Below, piece after piece: positions 21,924 through 31,986 of a DNA stretch of 64,000 nucleotides. The DNA is from Pararoseomonas sp. SCSIO 73927 (lineage in GTDB: Bacteria > Pseudomonadota > Alphaproteobacteria > Acetobacterales > Acetobacteraceae): the NCBI RefSeq assembly GCF_037040815.1, contig NZ_CP146232.1, positions 3,283,501 to 3,347,500 on the forward strand, written 5' to 3'. The notes beneath the pieces are model-generated. The model did not search any database, had not been told where the DNA came from, and was given only the letters and a program-made list of their open reading frames with translations. Both the position numbers and the translations under genes were made by a program. Position 1 is the stretch's first letter. Each line of letters starts with the position of its first letter.

Positions 21924-23279
21924 TCAGGCGTCCTTATATCCGTGTGCCGCCGCGTCACCGTCCCCTTCGGGGGCGGGGGCGGGCAGGAGGGTCCCGATCG
22001 CGGCGGCCATCCGTTCGGGCAGGGCCCCGGCATCCGCCGCGATCCGGGCAGCGGCCGTGGTCATGGACCGGGCCCGGTCCGCATCCGTTAGCACGCCCCC
22101 CGCCGCCTCGGCCAGCGCGGCGGCATCGGCCACCCGGAGCGCGGCACCCGCCTCCAGCATCCGGTCCGCGATGGCGGTGAAGTTGCCGGTGTGCGGGCCG
22201 AGCAGCACGGGGCAGCCCAGCCGCGCCGCCTCCAGCGGGTTCTGCCCGCCATGGGGCACGAGGGAGCCGCCGATCAGCGCCGCTCCGGCGACGCGGTAGA
22301 GCAGCCCGAGCTCCCCCAGCGTGTCCGCGAGGTAGATCGCCGTTTCCGGCCCCGGCAGAGCGCCGGCGGAGCGCAGCGCCGGGTCGAAGCCCTCCAGCTC
22401 CCGCGCCAGGGCCGGGCCGCGCTCGGGGTGGCGGGGGGCGATGATCGTCAGCAGGTCCGGAAGGTCTTGCCGCAGGCGCGCATGCGCCTCGGCCACCTGC
22501 GCCTCCTCCCCGGGATGGGTGCTGGCGGCCAGCAGCACGGGCCGGGCGCCGATGGCGGCGCGCAGCCTTTCCAGGGCGGGTTCCGGGGCGGGCAGGGGGC
22601 GGGCGGCGAACTTCAGGTTGCCCCAGGCGCGCGCCGTACGGGCGCCGAGGGCGCGCAGGCGCTCGGCATCGGCCTCGGTCTGGGCGATGGCGAGGTCGAA
22701 GGCCCCGAAGAGCCGCCGCGCGACCCCGGGCAGGCGCCCCCAGCCGCGCGCGGAGCGGTCGGAGATGCGGGCGTTGATGAGCGCCATCGGGATGCCCCTC
22801 GCCCGGGCGGCGAGGAGAAGGTTCGGCCAGATCTCGCTCTCGATGAACACCGCGGCGTCCGGGCGCCAGCCGTCCAGGAAGCGGGCGACGTGGGCGGGCA
22901 CGTCCAGCGGCGCGAAGCGGTGCTGCACGCGGCCGGCGAGCGCCCCGGGCAGGCGATCCGTCAGCAAGCGCGCGGCGGTGAGGGTGCCGGTAGTGACGAG
23001 GAAGCGCAGCGCCGGGCGGGCCTCGGCCAGGGCCTCGATCAGGGGCAGCGCGGACTGGCTCTCCCCCACGCTGGCGCCGTGCAGCCAGAGAAGAGGTCCG
23101 GGCGGGCGCTCCGCCCCCTCGCCGCACCGCTCCCGCAGGCGGGCGGGGTCCTCCTTGCCCCGGCGGGCGCGGCGGGCGAGCCAGAGGGGCAGCAGCGGTG
23201 CCGCCAGGGTCGTCGCCGCGCGCCAAGCCAGCAGCGGGAGGGCGCCGCGCCGGTCCGCTTCCTGAACCCCGCCTGTCAC
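21924..23279 (-). CDS. waaA: 3-deoxy-D-manno-octulosonic acid (Kdo) transferase
   Basis: Adds Kdo from CMP-Kdo to lipid IVA at the inner membrane, beginning the LPS core. 451 residues of the GT30 family. There is an N-terminal anchor (about 17-36), then WLHGASVGESQS with catalytic Glu73, SEIWPNLL, LINARISDRS and the C-terminal GGSLVPHGGQNPLEAA. The start is GTG, overlapping the stop of the acyltransferase gene by 4 nt (GTGA), so the three LPS genes are coupled. Confidence 0.96.
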   Translation of the reverse strand: MTGGVQEADRRGALPLLAWRAATTLAAPLLPLWLARRARRGKEDPARLRERCGEGAERPPGPLLWLHGASVGESQSALPLIEALAEARPALRFLVTTGTLTAARLLTDRLPGALAGRVQHRFAPLDVPAHVARFLDGWRPDAAVFIESEIWPNLLLAARARGIPMALINARISDRSARGWGRLPGVARRLFGAFDLAIAQTEADAERLRALGARTARAWGNLKFAARPLPAPEPALERLRAAIGARPVLLAASTHPGEEAQVAEAHARLRQDLPDLLTIIAPRHPERGPALARELEGFDPALRSAGALPGPETAIYLADTLGELGLLYRVAGAALIGGSLVPHGGQNPLEAARLGCPVLLGPHTGNFTAIADRMLEAGAALRVADAAALAEAAGGVLTDADRARSMTTAAARIAADAGALPERMAAAIGTLLPAPAPEGDGDAAAHGYKDA

Positions 23280-24127
23280 GCCGCGCTGTCCCCGGAGGCG
23301 TGGGGCGCATCATCCGGCGGGGTGGGCCTCTCGGCCGGGTGCCTCCCCGGGGCGGCAGGGGCCGGCACGGGAAAGCTTGGAGGCGCGCGCCGGGCGATGG
23401 CCCGCACCGCGGCCATTTCCGCCTCGCCCGTGCCCCCGGCGCGGCGCGCGGCCGCCCAGGCATCCACCGCCTCGCAGGCCTCGGTCAGCGCCGCCTCCAC
23501 CGCCGCGCGCCCGGCCTCGGCCGCGTGGGGCGGCACGGCGAACATGGGATGCAGCAGCATCAGCCCGCGGGAGAAGGGCAGGGGCACCACCATCCGGTCC
23601 CAGGAGCGCAGGCGGATGTGCCGGGTCGTGATCCCGGCATAGGGCAGCACCATGGCGCCCGAGACGGCGGCGAGCTGCCCCACCCCCGGTGCCGCAACCC
23701 GCCGCGGCCCGCGCGGCCCGTCCGGCGTGATGCACACCACGCCGCCGCCGCGCAGGATGCGCAGCATCGTCCGCAGCGCCTGGCTTCCCCCCTTCGACGT
23801 GGAGCCGTGGACCGTCTCCAGCTCGAAGCGCGCCACGACGTTGCCGATGAAGACCCCGTCCCGGTGGCGGGAGACGAGGACCTGCGGCCGCTTCGGGCGC
23901 AGCGCCGGGATCTGCCCGATGATGTCCAGCCAGGGGCGCGGGCCGAGGGCGATCCGCTCGTGCCAGAAGGAGAGGATGATGTTGCCGGGCTGCGCCCGGA
24001 GCGCCTCCAGGGCCGCGTCGCCGACGAGGGTCCAGCGCGTGGTCCGGTGGACGAGGGCGATGTAGAGCCCCAGCAGCCACGCCATGGCGGCGAGGAAGCG
24101 GGGGTGGCGCGTCAGCCGCTTGAGCAT
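23276..24127 (-). CDS. DUF374 lysophospholipid acyltransferase family protein
   Basis: A 283-residue membrane-associated protein with the DUF374 signature: SFWHERIALGP, VSRHRDGVFIGNVVARF, HGSTSKGGSQALRTM and ITPDGPRGPRR. This family is linked to lipid A or phospholipid acylation, replacing the HX4D of PlsC with variant residues. A single N-terminal helix (about 9-26) would anchor it. The last 50 residues are Pro/Ala-rich. It is the first of a coupled trio with waaA and lpxK, which supports a lipid A role. The acyl donor and position are unknown. Confidence 0.88.
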   Translation of the reverse strand: MLKRLTRHPRFLAAMAWLLGLYIALVHRTTRWTLVGDAALEALRAQPGNIILSFWHERIALGPRPWLDIIGQIPALRPKRPQVLVSRHRDGVFIGNVVARFELETVHGSTSKGGSQALRTMLRILRGGGVVCITPDGPRGPRRVAAPGVGQLAAVSGAMVLPYAGITTRHIRLRSWDRMVVPLPFSRGLMLLHPMFAVPPHAAEAGRAAVEAALTEACEAVDAWAAARRAGGTGEAEMAAVRAIARRAPPSFPVPAPAAPGRHPAERPTPPDDAPHASGDSAA

Positions 24128-24191
24128 GAAGGGGGGGCCATGGGTCGGCGCGGCCTAGCATGGGCCGGGGCCGGGGGCCAGATTCCGGCCC

Positions 24192-24620
24192 CTACAGAAG
24201 ACCCAGCTCCGCCAGGGCCTGCCGCATCTTTGGCGGCAGCTCCTCGATGCCCTCCACCCCCACTGCGCCCTCCGACAGGTCCTTCGGCGCGTCGGCGGCC
24301 TCCAGGTAGCGCCAGCCCTGGAAGGGCTTCATGGCGCGGGGATGCACCGGCACCAGCCCGGGCTGGAGGACGAGGGCCGTGGCCGCCGCGCCGTCCGCCC
24401 GCTTCACCGGCTCGATCGCCAGGATGCGCTGGCGCACCCGCAGCACCCCGGCCACCACCCAGTAGAGGGAGCCCCCGCCCTCCAGGATCTCGGCCGCGCG
24501 CTTCGGGGCCATGCGGGTGACGTGGCGCAGCCCTTCCGGCCCGCGGGCGCGCAGAACCTGCCCGCGCTCCATCGCCGCGACGTCCTTCGGCCCCACGGCC
24601 AGTTTGATGAGGTGCAGCAC
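24192..24620 (-). CDS. DUF1489 family protein
   Basis: A 142-residue cytoplasmic protein of a family almost confined to alphaproteobacteria; function unknown. The start is taken as GTG at 24620, giving MLHLIKLAVGPKD, which matches how homologues begin (an upstream ATG at 24656 adds 12 Arg/Gly residues). Typical blocks: HVTRMAPKRAAEILEGGGSL, YWVVAGVLRVRQRILAIEPV and PFQGWRYLEAADAPKDL. It sits 64 nt upstream of the LPS operon on the same strand and may be cotranscribed. Confidence 0.88.
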   Translation of the reverse strand: MLHLIKLAVGPKDVAAMERGQVLRARGPEGLRHVTRMAPKRAAEILEGGGSLYWVVAGVLRVRQRILAIEPVKRADGAAATALVLQPGLVPVHPRAMKPFQGWRYLEAADAPKDLSEGAVGVEGIEELPPKMRQALAELGLL

Positions 24621-24761
24621 GGCGCCCGATCTGCGCCCGCGCCCCCACGGGTGCAAGGGACCGGGCGCTAGGGATGTGGGGCGGGGCGAGGGGTTATCCG
24701 GCGGTTAGGGATTCGCACGGATGATCGGGGCACGGTCACAGCCGAGGAGCCCTTCCAGGCC

Positions 24762-27077
24762 ATGCGCGCCTTCCAGAACCTTTCCGTTGCCCGGAAGCTC
24801 GGCGCAGCCGCCGGGCTCACACTCTGCCTTCTCGGGGGCCTTGTCGGCCTCGTCTGGTCCGAGCTGCAGGACGTCTCGCAGCAGCAGGAGCGGCTGCGCG
24901 TGGCGGCGCGCGTGCAGGCCGTGATGGAGCAAGCGGCCGGCCGGGCCGCCCAGGCGCCGGTGCAGGAGGCGCAGCTGGGCAACGCCCAGGACCTGCCCGC
25001 TGCCCGGGCCGCCGCCGCGGAAGCTGGCACCGCCCTCGGCGCCGCGCGGAAGCTGGTGGAGGAGGCCGCGGCCGAGATCACCCTTCCCGCCGCGCGGGAG
25101 GCCGCGCTGGCCGCCCTGCCCGAGACGCGCCGCTACGAGGCCGCCATTGGCCACATGCTCGAGGCCCGCGCCCGCATGATCGAGGCGCGGGACGACCGGC
25201 TCTACCGCCTGACCGCCGAGTTCGACCAGGGGATGGAGGCGGTGCTCGGCGCCCTGGAGTTCGAGGTGCCCGACCGTTCCCAGGTGGACGAGGTGCGGGG
25301 CCGCGTGATGGCCTTCGGCAACGCGGTGAACGAGGCGCGGCTGGCGATCCAGCGCTTCCTCGTCACCGGGGAGGACGGGCAGGCCCGCCGCGTGCGGCGC
25401 GCGATCGCGCAGCAGCGCGTCCACCTGCGGGGCGTGCAGTCCTACGCCGTGACGGCGCGGCTGAAGGACGACGTGGCCCGGATCGGCACCGTGGCCGCCG
25501 GCCTGGCCGAGGGCTGCGAGACGATCCTCACCTCCCTGGCGGAGGTGGCGAAGGTCCAGGCCGAGGAGACCGGGCCCGCCGCCGCCGCGCTGCGCCAGAG
25601 GCTGGGCGAGGCCACGGGCCTGCTGCAGGAGGATGCCGCGGGGCGCAGCGCGGAGATGGCGTCCGGGCTGGGGAGCGTGGTGGGCTTCACCCTCTGGATC
25701 GGCGCCGCCGTGGCGCTGATCCAGCTCCTCTCCTCCTGGGCCGCCAGCCGGGCCATCGGCGGGCCGCTGCGCCGCGCGGCGGTGCGGGTGCGCGCCATCG
25801 CTTCCGGCGACACCAGCCCGGGCGGAGCCGACGAGACGCGGGACCGCGAGGGGCGCGACGAAACGGGCCGCATCGCCGCCGCGCTGGAGGAGCTGCGCGG
25901 CACGGTGGGCCGCGCCTTCGCCCAGGCCCAGATGATCGAGCAGATGCCGCTGGGCCTGATGGCCGCCGATCCCGCGCTGCGCGTGACCCACGCCAATGCG
26001 GAGATGGCCGAGGTGCTGTCCCGCCTGGGCGTGACGGAGCCGGTGGTCGGCCGCGCGCTGGAGGAGCTGCCGCTGGAGGGGATGGCCGGGCTGCGCGCCA
26101 CCCTGGCGGACCCCGCCGCCCTGCCGCACCGCGCCCGGCTGCGCGTGGGGGAGGAGATGGTGGACCTGCAGGCCAGCGCCATTACCGACGGCACGGGCGC
26201 CTATGCCGGCCCGATGCTGACCTGGCGCCTGGTGACGGAGGAGGCCCGCCTGGCCGACACCTTCGAGGCCGAGGTGGGCGGCGTGGTCGAGGCCTTGGCC
26301 GGGGAGGTGGAATCGCTCCGCCGCGCCGCCGGCGGCGTGCACGACACCGCCGGGCGGTCCGGCCGGGAGGCCGCGCAGGTGGCCGACGCCGCCGCCCGGG
26401 CGAGCGGCGAGGTGGGCGCCGTGGCCGCCGCGGCCGAGGAGATGGCCGCGAGCATCACCGAGATCACCCGCCGCGTGGCCGAGGCCGCCGAGGTGGCCGC
26501 CCAGGCCGTCTCCGAGGCCCGCGCCACGGATAGCACGGTGCGCGGGCTGGCCGAGGGCGCCGCGCGGATCGGCGATGTGGTCCGCCTGATCGGCGACATC
26601 GCCGGGCAGACAAACCTGCTGGCGCTGAACGCCACCATCGAGGCGGCCCGCGCCGGCGAGGCGGGGCGCGGCTTCGCCGTGGTGGCGAGCGAGGTGAAGA
26701 CCCTGGCCGCCCAGACCGCGAAGGCGACGGAGGAGATCTCCAGCCAGATCCAGCAGATGCAGGCGGCGACCACCGGGGCGGTGGAGGCGATCCGCGGCAT
26801 CGGGGAGACGGTGGAGCGCACCAGCGGCATCGCGACCGCCATCGCCGCCGCAGTGGAGGAGCAGGGCGCGACCACGCGGGAGATTGCCCGCAGCGCCGCC
26901 CAGGTGGCCGGGGGCACGGACACGGTGAACCAGGCCATCGCGGGCGTCCGCGCCGCGGCGGAGGAGACGGGGAGTGCTGCCGGCGGCATGCTCTCCGCCA
27001 CCGAGGCGCTGGCGGGGCAGACGGCCATCCTGCGGGAGAAGTCCTCGGGCTTCCTTCGGGCGGTGCGCGCCGCCTGA
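24762..27077 (+). CDS. Methyl-accepting chemotaxis protein with internal PAS domain
   Basis: A 771-residue chemoreceptor. Order: membrane helix 1 (about 13-31), a long helical periplasmic sensor region (35-300) without cysteines, helix 2 (306-328), a HAMP-like linker ([21 protein letters not shown]) and a PAS-like domain (about 388-490, beginning [19 protein letters not shown]). Last comes the signalling coiled coil with the hairpin tip [20 protein letters not shown] near residue 612. There is no C-terminal CheR/CheB pentapeptide. GAGGAG precedes the ATG. No che genes are nearby, so it is an orphan receptor; the ligand is unknown. Confidence 0.94.
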   Translation: MRAFQNLSVARKLGAAAGLTLCLLGGLVGLVWSELQDVSQQQERLRVAARVQAVMEQAAGRAAQAPVQEAQLGNAQDLPAARAAAAEAGTALGAARKLVEEAAAEITLPAAREAALAALPETRRYEAAIGHMLEARARMIEARDDRLYRLTAEFDQGMEAVLGALEFEVPDRSQVDEVRGRVMAFGNAVNEARLAIQRFLVTGEDGQARRVRRAIAQQRVHLRGVQSYAVTARLKDDVARIGTVAAGLAEGCETILTSLAEVAKVQAEETGPAAAALRQRLGEATGLLQEDAAGRSAEMASGLGSVVGFTLWIGAAVALIQLLSSWAASRAIGGPLRRAAVRVRAIASGDTSPGGADETRDREGRDETGRIAAALEELRGTVGRAFAQAQMIEQMPLGLMAADPALRVTHANAEMAEVLSRLGVTEPVVGRALEELPLEGMAGLRATLADPAALPHRARLRVGEEMVDLQASAITDGTGAYAGPMLTWRLVTEEARLADTFEAEVGGVVEALAGEVESLRRAAGGVHDTAGRSGREAAQVADAAARASGEVGAVAAAAEEMAASITEITRRVAEAAEVAAQAVSEARATDSTVRGLAEGAARIGDVVRLIGDIAGQTNLLALNATIEAARAGEAGRGFAVVASEVKTLAAQTAKATEEISSQIQQMQAATTGAVEAIRGIGETVERTSGIATAIAAAVEEQGATTREIARSAAQVAGGTDTVNQAIAGVRAAAEETGSAAGGMLSATEALAGQTAILREKSSGFLRAVRAA

Positions 27078-27167
27078 GGCGGAAGGCGGGTTGCAGGAGG
27101 GGGGCGCGCCACCCTATCTGCGGCCCGCCCTTCCCGGCCGGGATGCTGGCGGGGAGGGGTTTCGGGC

Positions 27168-28172
27168 ATGGCTCATCGGATCGCGGTCACCGGCGCCACC
27201 GGGCAGGTGGGGCGGGAGATCATCAAGACGCTCGCGGAGCGGGAATTCCCTGTGGCCTCCATGGCCGCCCTCGGTTCGGGGCGCTCGGTCGGCGGCTCGC
27301 TCTCCTTCGGGGAACGGGACGTGAAGGTGGAGGCGGTGGAGCGGCACGACTGGGCCGGGACCGACCTTCTCTTCCTGGCACCGGGCACGGTCGGGCCCGT
27401 GACCCTGGCTCGCAAGGCGGCGGCGGCCGGCTGCGCCGTGGTGGATGCCAGCGGCTTCGCCAACCCCGACGCGCCGGTGATGGTGCCTGAGGTGAACCCG
27501 GGCGTGCTGGCGGCCGATCCCCGGATCGTCGCCTCCCCTGTGGCGGGCGCCATTCTGCTGGCGATGGTGCTGCACCCCCTTCAATCCCTGGCCGGGCTGG
27601 TGCGGGTGTCCGTCACCTCCCTCCAGCCCGTCTCGGGGGCGGGGCGTGAGGCGATGGATGAGTTGTTCAGCCAGACCCGCGGCGTCTTCGTGAATGATCC
27701 CTCGGTGCCGGAGCAGTTCCCCAAGCCCATCGCCTTCAACCTCATCCCCCAGGTCGGCGCCTTCGGCGAGGGCGGGCTGACGGATGAGGAGGAGGCGATC
27801 GCGGAGGATGCCGGGCGCCTGCTGGGCGGCGTACCGGTGGCCGCCACCTGCGTTCGGGTGCCGGTCTTCATCGGGCAGTGCCTGACGATCCAGGCGACCT
27901 TCGACCGGCCGGTGGATGAGGCGGAGGCGCGGGAGGCGATCCGCGGCGCGCCCGGCCTGACCCTGCTCGATCGGCGGGACGATGGCGGTTACGTCACCCC
28001 GCTGGACACGGTGGGGGAGGACCCGATCTTTGTCTCCCGCATCCGGCCCGATGCGACGGTGCCCAATGGACTCGCCCTGTGGTGCGCGGGGGACAATCTG
28101 CGCAAGGGCGGCGCCCTGAACGCGGTTCAGATCGCTGAGGAGTTGTTGCGGCGCGGCGCCCTACGGGGTTGA
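27168..28172 (+). CDS. Aspartate-semialdehyde dehydrogenase paralogue lacking catalytic residues
   Basis: 334 residues, full length for Asd, with the N-terminal NADP motif ITVTGATGQVGREI-like (AVTGATGQVGREIIKTLAER) and the family blocks VPEVNPG, QPVSGAGREAMDELFSQTR and the C-terminal DNLRKGGALNAVQIAEELL. The active site is gone. Where active enzymes read NPNCS this reads SPVAG (Ala126 replaces the nucleophilic Cys). The conserved GH of the second active-site segment is GQ (Gln237), and the phosphate-binding Arg after the NSSxxR segment is lost (DASGFANPDAP). It resembles the USG-1 class of non-enzymatic Asd homologues. It is intact and lies 151 nt before sdhC. Real Asd must be elsewhere. Function unknown. 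Confidence 0.9.
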   Translation: MAHRIAVTGATGQVGREIIKTLAEREFPVASMAALGSGRSVGGSLSFGERDVKVEAVERHDWAGTDLLFLAPGTVGPVTLARKAAAAGCAVVDASGFANPDAPVMVPEVNPGVLAADPRIVASPVAGAILLAMVLHPLQSLAGLVRVSVTSLQPVSGAGREAMDELFSQTRGVFVNDPSVPEQFPKPIAFNLIPQVGAFGEGGLTDEEEAIAEDAGRLLGGVPVAATCVRVPVFIGQCLTIQATFDRPVDEAEAREAIRGAPGLTLLDRRDDGGYVTPLDTVGEDPIFVSRIRPDATVPNGLALWCAGDNLRKGGALNAVQIAEELLRRGALRG

Positions 28173-28243
28173 AGTTACAGGGGTATGGCAAGCCCCCCGG
28201 CATTCTACTTGCGACCCCTTCGCAACGCCTTGATTTCGTGAGA

Positions 28244-28271
28244 TTGACGCTTCGCGGTGCCGCACCATAAA
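28244..28271 (+). promoter_or_regulatory. Candidate sigma-70 promoter of sdhCDAB
   Basis: TTGACG (28244-28249), a 16-nt spacer, CATAAA (28266-28271). It is the best consensus match seen in the window and lies 54 nt before the sdhC ATG. The preceding 70 nt, AT-richer than average, separate it from the Asd-like gene, so sdh can be transcribed on its own. Confidence 0.55.
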
Positions 28272-28324
28272 AGCGGCCAGCCCCGCGCGGACGTGTCGCG
28301 CCCGGCAGCATTGCAGGACGCCGC

Positions 28325-28774
28325 ATGGCCCATAACCCCGACGCGCGCGAAGCCCTCATGATCGGCACCCGCACGGACGGCACCACCGTCCGCCGGCCGC
28401 TCTCCCCGCATCTGCAGGTCTACGACATGCTGCAGATGTCCAGCGCCACCTCCATCTCCCACCGCATCACCGGCAGCGCCTGGTCGGTGGGGCTGGTCTT
28501 CTTCGTGTGGTGGATCCTCGCCCTGGCGGCGGGGCCGGAATCCTACGCGCGGGCCCAGTGGTTCTTCGGCAGCTTCGTCGGCGTGATCGTGCTCCTCGGG
28601 CTCACTGCCACCGTCTGGTACCACACGCTGAACGGCGTGCGGCACCTCGTCTGGGATGCGGGCTACGGCTACGACATCCCGACCACCTACCGCACGGGCT
28701 GGGCCGTGATCATCGGCACCGGGGTGATGACGGTCCTGACCTGGATCGTCGGCATCATCGCCTGGGCTTCGTGA
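28325..28774 (+). CDS. sdhC: Succinate dehydrogenase cytochrome b556 subunit
   Basis: Membrane anchor of complex II, binding heme b and ubiquinone. 149 residues with three helices (about 58-77, 84-104, 122-146). RPLSPHLQVYDMLQMSSATS leads into SISHRITG, the SdhC signature. A His in WYHTLNGVRHLVWD is the expected heme ligand. It starts 13 nt before sdhD. Confidence 0.95.
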   Translation: MAHNPDAREALMIGTRTDGTTVRRPLSPHLQVYDMLQMSSATSISHRITGSAWSVGLVFFVWWILALAAGPESYARAQWFFGSFVGVIVLLGLTATVWYHTLNGVRHLVWDAGYGYDIPTTYRTGWAVIIGTGVMTVLTWIVGIIAWAS

Positions 28775-28787
28775 GAGGAGCGCGCCG

Positions 28788-29195
28788 ATGAGCGAGCACA
28801 TCCCGGCGGCGAACCGCCAGACCAGCATGCAGACCGGGCTCGGCCGCGTGCGCGGCTCGGGTTCCGCCCGGAACGGCACCCACCACTGGTGGATGCAGCG
28901 CGTCACCTCCGTCGCGCTGCTGCCGCTGACGCTCTGGTTCGTCTTCGGCATCGCGATCCACGCTGGCGCCCCCTGGGAGGTGATGGCGGAGTGGGTCGGG
29001 CGGCCCTTCAACGCCGTGCTGATGATCCTGCTGATCGGGATCACCTTCCACCACACGGAGGCCGGGCTGCAGGTGGTGATCGAGGACTACATCCGCCCCG
29101 AGCGCCGCGCGATGGTGGCGGGGCTGGTCATCAAGGGGATCTGCCTCGTCCTCGGCCTCCTCTCCGCGCTGGCCGTCGTCAGGCTGGCGGTCTGA
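28788..29195 (+). CDS. sdhD: Succinate dehydrogenase hydrophobic anchor subunit
   Basis: Second membrane anchor of complex II; 135 residues, three helices. [20 protein letters not shown] is the usual N-terminal segment of alphaproteobacterial Sdh[17 protein letters not shown] holds the conserved His and the quinone-site Asp-Tyr. A GAGAGGAG Shine-Dalgarno precedes the ATG. A 166-nt spacer with a hairpin separates it from sdhA. Confidence 0.95.
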   Translation: MSEHIPAANRQTSMQTGLGRVRGSGSARNGTHHWWMQRVTSVALLPLTLWFVFGIAIHAGAPWEVMAEWVGRPFNAVLMILLIGITFHHTEAGLQVVIEDYIRPERRAMVAGLVIKGICLVLGLLSALAVVRLAV

Positions 29196-29248
29196 TGCGC
29201 CCGGCGCGGCAAGACCTTCCGGGCCGCGCGGGGACCTCCCATATGTTC

Positions 29249-29270
29249 GCCGGGCGTTCGCGCGCCCGGC
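29249..29270 (+). other. Stem-loop between sdhD and sdhA
   Basis: GCCGGGCG pairs perfectly with CGCCCGGC around a TTCGCG loop, inside an unusually long 166-nt spacer in the sdh operon. No U-tract follows. It may set mRNA stability or differential expression of the membrane and catalytic subunits. Confidence 0.4.
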
Positions 29271-29361
29271 CGTCGCGCCTTCCCGGGCGCAAGTGCTTCA
29301 GCGCCCGCCAGGGTGCCACGACATGCGCCGCGACCGGCGCCAGGACGTACGAGAACCCGCA

Positions 29362-31188
29362 ATGAACGCCATCAGCCAGCCTCCGCGCCCCGGCCTCAAC
29401 GGCGGCGCCTATCGGATCGTGGACCACACCTATGACGTGGTGGTGGTGGGGGCCGGCGGCGCCGGCCTTCGCGCCACCTTCGGCATGGGCGCGGCGGGGC
29501 TGAAAACGGCCTGCATCACGAAGGTCTTCCCCACCCGCTCCCACACGGTCGCCGCCCAGGGCGGCGTCGGCGCCTCCCTCGGCAACATGGGCGAGGATGA
29601 CTGGCGCTGGCACATGTACGACACGGTGAAGGGCTCCGACTGGCTCGGGGACCAGGACGCCATCGAGTACATGTGCCGGGAGGCCGTGCCGGCGATTATC
29701 GAGCTGGAGCACTACGGCGTGCCCTTCTCCCGCACGGAGGACGGCAAGATCTACCAGCGGCCCTTCGGCGGTCACATGCAGAACTACGGCAAGACGCCGG
29801 CCATGCGCGCCTGCGCCGCGGCCGACCGCACGGGCCACGCGATCCTGCACACGCTCTACCAGCAGAGCCTGAAGCATAACTGCGAGTTCTTCGTCGAGTA
29901 CATCGCCCTCGACCTCATCATGGACGAGGACGGCGCCTGCCGCGGCGTGATGGCCTGGAACCTCGAGGACGGGTCCATCCACCGCTTCCGGGCCCAGACC
30001 ACGGTGATGGCGACCGGCGGCTACGGCCGCGCCTACTTCTCCTGCACCTCCGCCCACACCTGCACCGGCGATGGCGGCGGCATGGTGCTGCGCGCCGGCC
30101 TGCCCCTGCAGGACAACGAGTTCGTGCAGTTCCACCCCACGGGCATCTACGGCTCCGGCTGCCTCGTCACCGAGGGCGCGCGCGGCGAGGGCGGCTACCT
30201 GACGAACTCGGAGGGTGAGCGCTTCATGGAGCGCTACGCCCCGACAGCGAAGGACCTCGCCTCCCGCGACGTGGTGTCCCGCGCCATGTCGATGGAGATC
30301 CGCGAGGGCCGCGGCGTGGGCGAGCACAAGGACCACATCCACCTGCACCTGGAGCACCTGGGCGCGGAGCTGCTGCACGAGCGCCTGCCCGGCATCTCCG
30401 AGACGGCGAAGATCTTCGCCGGCGTGGACGTGACGAAGGAGCCGATCCCGATGCTCCCGACCGTCCACTACAATATGGGCGGCATCCCCACGAACATCCA
30501 CTGCGAGGTGCTGCGCCCCACCGCGACGGACCAGGACGCGACGGTCCCCGGCCTGATGGCGGTGGGCGAGGCGGCCTGCGTCTCGGTCCACGGCGCCAAC
30601 CGCCTCGGCACCAACTCGCTGCTCGACCTCGTCGTGTTCGGCCGCGCCGCCGCGCACCGCGCGAAGGAGACGATCCGCCCCGGCGCCGTGCAGGCGCCGC
30701 TGCCGGAGGGCGCGGGCGAGAACGCGCTCGCCCGGCTGGATCGCGTCCGCTACGCGAAGGGCGACACCTCGGTCTCCGAGCTGCGGGTGAACATGCAGCG
30801 CACCATGCAGAACCACGCCGCGGTGTTCCGCACCTCCGACCTCCTGAAGGAGGGCGTGGAGAAGATGGCGAAGGTGGCCGATGGTTACAGCGACATCCAC
30901 ATCAAGGACCGCAGCCTGATCTGGAACAGCGACCTCGTCGAGGCGATGGAGCTGGACAACCTCATCGGCAACGCCCTGACCACCGTGGTCGGCGCCGAGG
31001 CCCGGCACGAGTCCCGCGGCGCCCACGCGCACGAGGACTACCCCGACCGCGACGACCAGAACTGGATGAAGCACACGCTGGCCTGGGTGAACGACCAGTA
31101 CCGCGTGAAGCTCGACTACCGGGACGTGAAGATGCGGACCCTCACCAACGAGGTCCAGGTCTTCCCGCCCAAGGCACGCGTCTACTAG
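29362..31188 (+). CDS. sdhA: Succinate dehydrogenase flavoprotein subunit
   Basis: Catalytic subunit that oxidises succinate to fumarate with covalent FAD. 608 residues. FAD dinucleotide motif [17 protein letters not shown] (residues 26-42); the FAD-linking His61 lies in [14 protein letters not shown]; the active-site segment [20 protein letters not shown] carries the catalytic Arg region. The start at 29362 is chosen because homologues begin MNA-like; an in-frame extension upstream lies in the structured spacer. Confidence 0.97.
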   Translation: MNAISQPPRPGLNGGAYRIVDHTYDVVVVGAGGAGLRATFGMGAAGLKTACITKVFPTRSHTVAAQGGVGASLGNMGEDDWRWHMYDTVKGSDWLGDQDAIEYMCREAVPAIIELEHYGVPFSRTEDGKIYQRPFGGHMQNYGKTPAMRACAAADRTGHAILHTLYQQSLKHNCEFFVEYIALDLIMDEDGACRGVMAWNLEDGSIHRFRAQTTVMATGGYGRAYFSCTSAHTCTGDGGGMVLRAGLPLQDNEFVQFHPTGIYGSGCLVTEGARGEGGYLTNSEGERFMERYAPTAKDLASRDVVSRAMSMEIREGRGVGEHKDHIHLHLEHLGAELLHERLPGISETAKIFAGVDVTKEPIPMLPTVHYNMGGIPTNIHCEVLRPTATDQDATVPGLMAVGEAACVSVHGANRLGTNSLLDLVVFGRAAAHRAKETIRPGAVQAPLPEGAGENALARLDRVRYAKGDTSVSELRVNMQRTMQNHAAVFRTSDLLKEGVEKMAKVADGYSDIHIKDRSLIWNSDLVEAMELDNLIGNALTTVVGAEARHESRGAHAHEDYPDRDDQNWMKHTLAWVNDQYRVKLDYRDVKMRTLTNEVQVFPPKARVY

Positions 31189-31202
31189 GAAGCCCCGGAA
31201 CC

Positions 31203-31985
31203 ATGGCGACCTTCACCCTCCCGAAGAACAGCACGGTCCAGCCCGGCCAGACCTACAAGGCCGAGGCCGGGGCGAAGAACGTGCGCTCCTTCAAGATCTA
31301 CCGCTGGGACCCGGACACGGGCGAGAACCCGCGGATGGACACCTACGAGATCGATCTCGACAAGTGCGGCCCGATGGTTCTGGACGCGCTGATCAAGATC
31401 AAGAACGAGGTGGATACCAGCCTCACCTTCCGGCGCTCCTGCCGCGAGGGCATCTGCGGCTCCTGCTCGATGAACATCGACGGGCTGAACACCCTGGCTT
31501 GCCTCAAGCCGATCGAGGACGTGCAGGGCGACGTGCGGATCAACCCGCTGCCGCACATGCCCGTGGTGAAGGACCTGGTTCCGGACCTGAGCCAGCTCTA
31601 CGCGCAGCTCCGCTCGATCGAGCCCTGGCTGAAGGCCGACACGGCCGCCCCGCCGGACGAGGAGCGCCGCCAGTCCAAGGAGGAGCGCGCGAAGCTCGAC
31701 GGACTGTGGGAGTGCATCCTGTGCTTCTGCTGCTCCACGGCCTGCCCCTCCTATTGGTGGAACGGCGACCGCTATCTCGGCCCGGCCGTGCTGCTCCAGG
31801 CCTATCGCTGGATTGCCGACAGCCGCGACGAGTACCAGGGCGACCGCCTGGACCAGCTCCAGGACCCGTTCCGGCTCTATCGCTGCCACACGATCATGAA
31901 CTGCGCCCGGACCTGCCCGAAGGGGCTGAACCCGGCCGCGGCCATCGGCGAGATCAAGACCCTGCTGGTCGAGCGCGATCGCTGA
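31203..31985 (+). CDS. sdhB: Succinate dehydrogenase iron-sulfur subunit
   Basis: Carries electrons from FAD to quinone through three clusters. 260 residues. The [2Fe-2S] ligands are Cys80, Cys85, Cys88 and Cys100 ([12 protein letters not shown]). The [4Fe-4S] and [3Fe-4S] clusters use [12 protein letters not shown] and the later [17 protein letters not shown]. It follows sdhA by 14 nt, with GGAAGCCCCGGAACC before the ATG. The next gene begins 2 nt after its stop. Confidence 0.97.
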   Translation: MATFTLPKNSTVQPGQTYKAEAGAKNVRSFKIYRWDPDTGENPRMDTYEIDLDKCGPMVLDALIKIKNEVDTSLTFRRSCREGICGSCSMNIDGLNTLACLKPIEDVQGDVRINPLPHMPVVKDLVPDLSQLYAQLRSIEPWLKADTAAPPDEERRQSKEERAKLDGLWECILCFCCSTACPSYWWNGDRYLGPAVLLQAYRWIADSRDEYQGDRLDQLQDPFRLYRCHTIMNCARTCPKGLNPAAAIGEIKTLLVERDR

Positions 31986-31986
31986 T

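Noticed and set aside
27168..28172. Plain annotation as functional aspartate-semialdehyde dehydrogenase
   Set aside because: Catalytic Cys, His and substrate Arg positions are all substituted.
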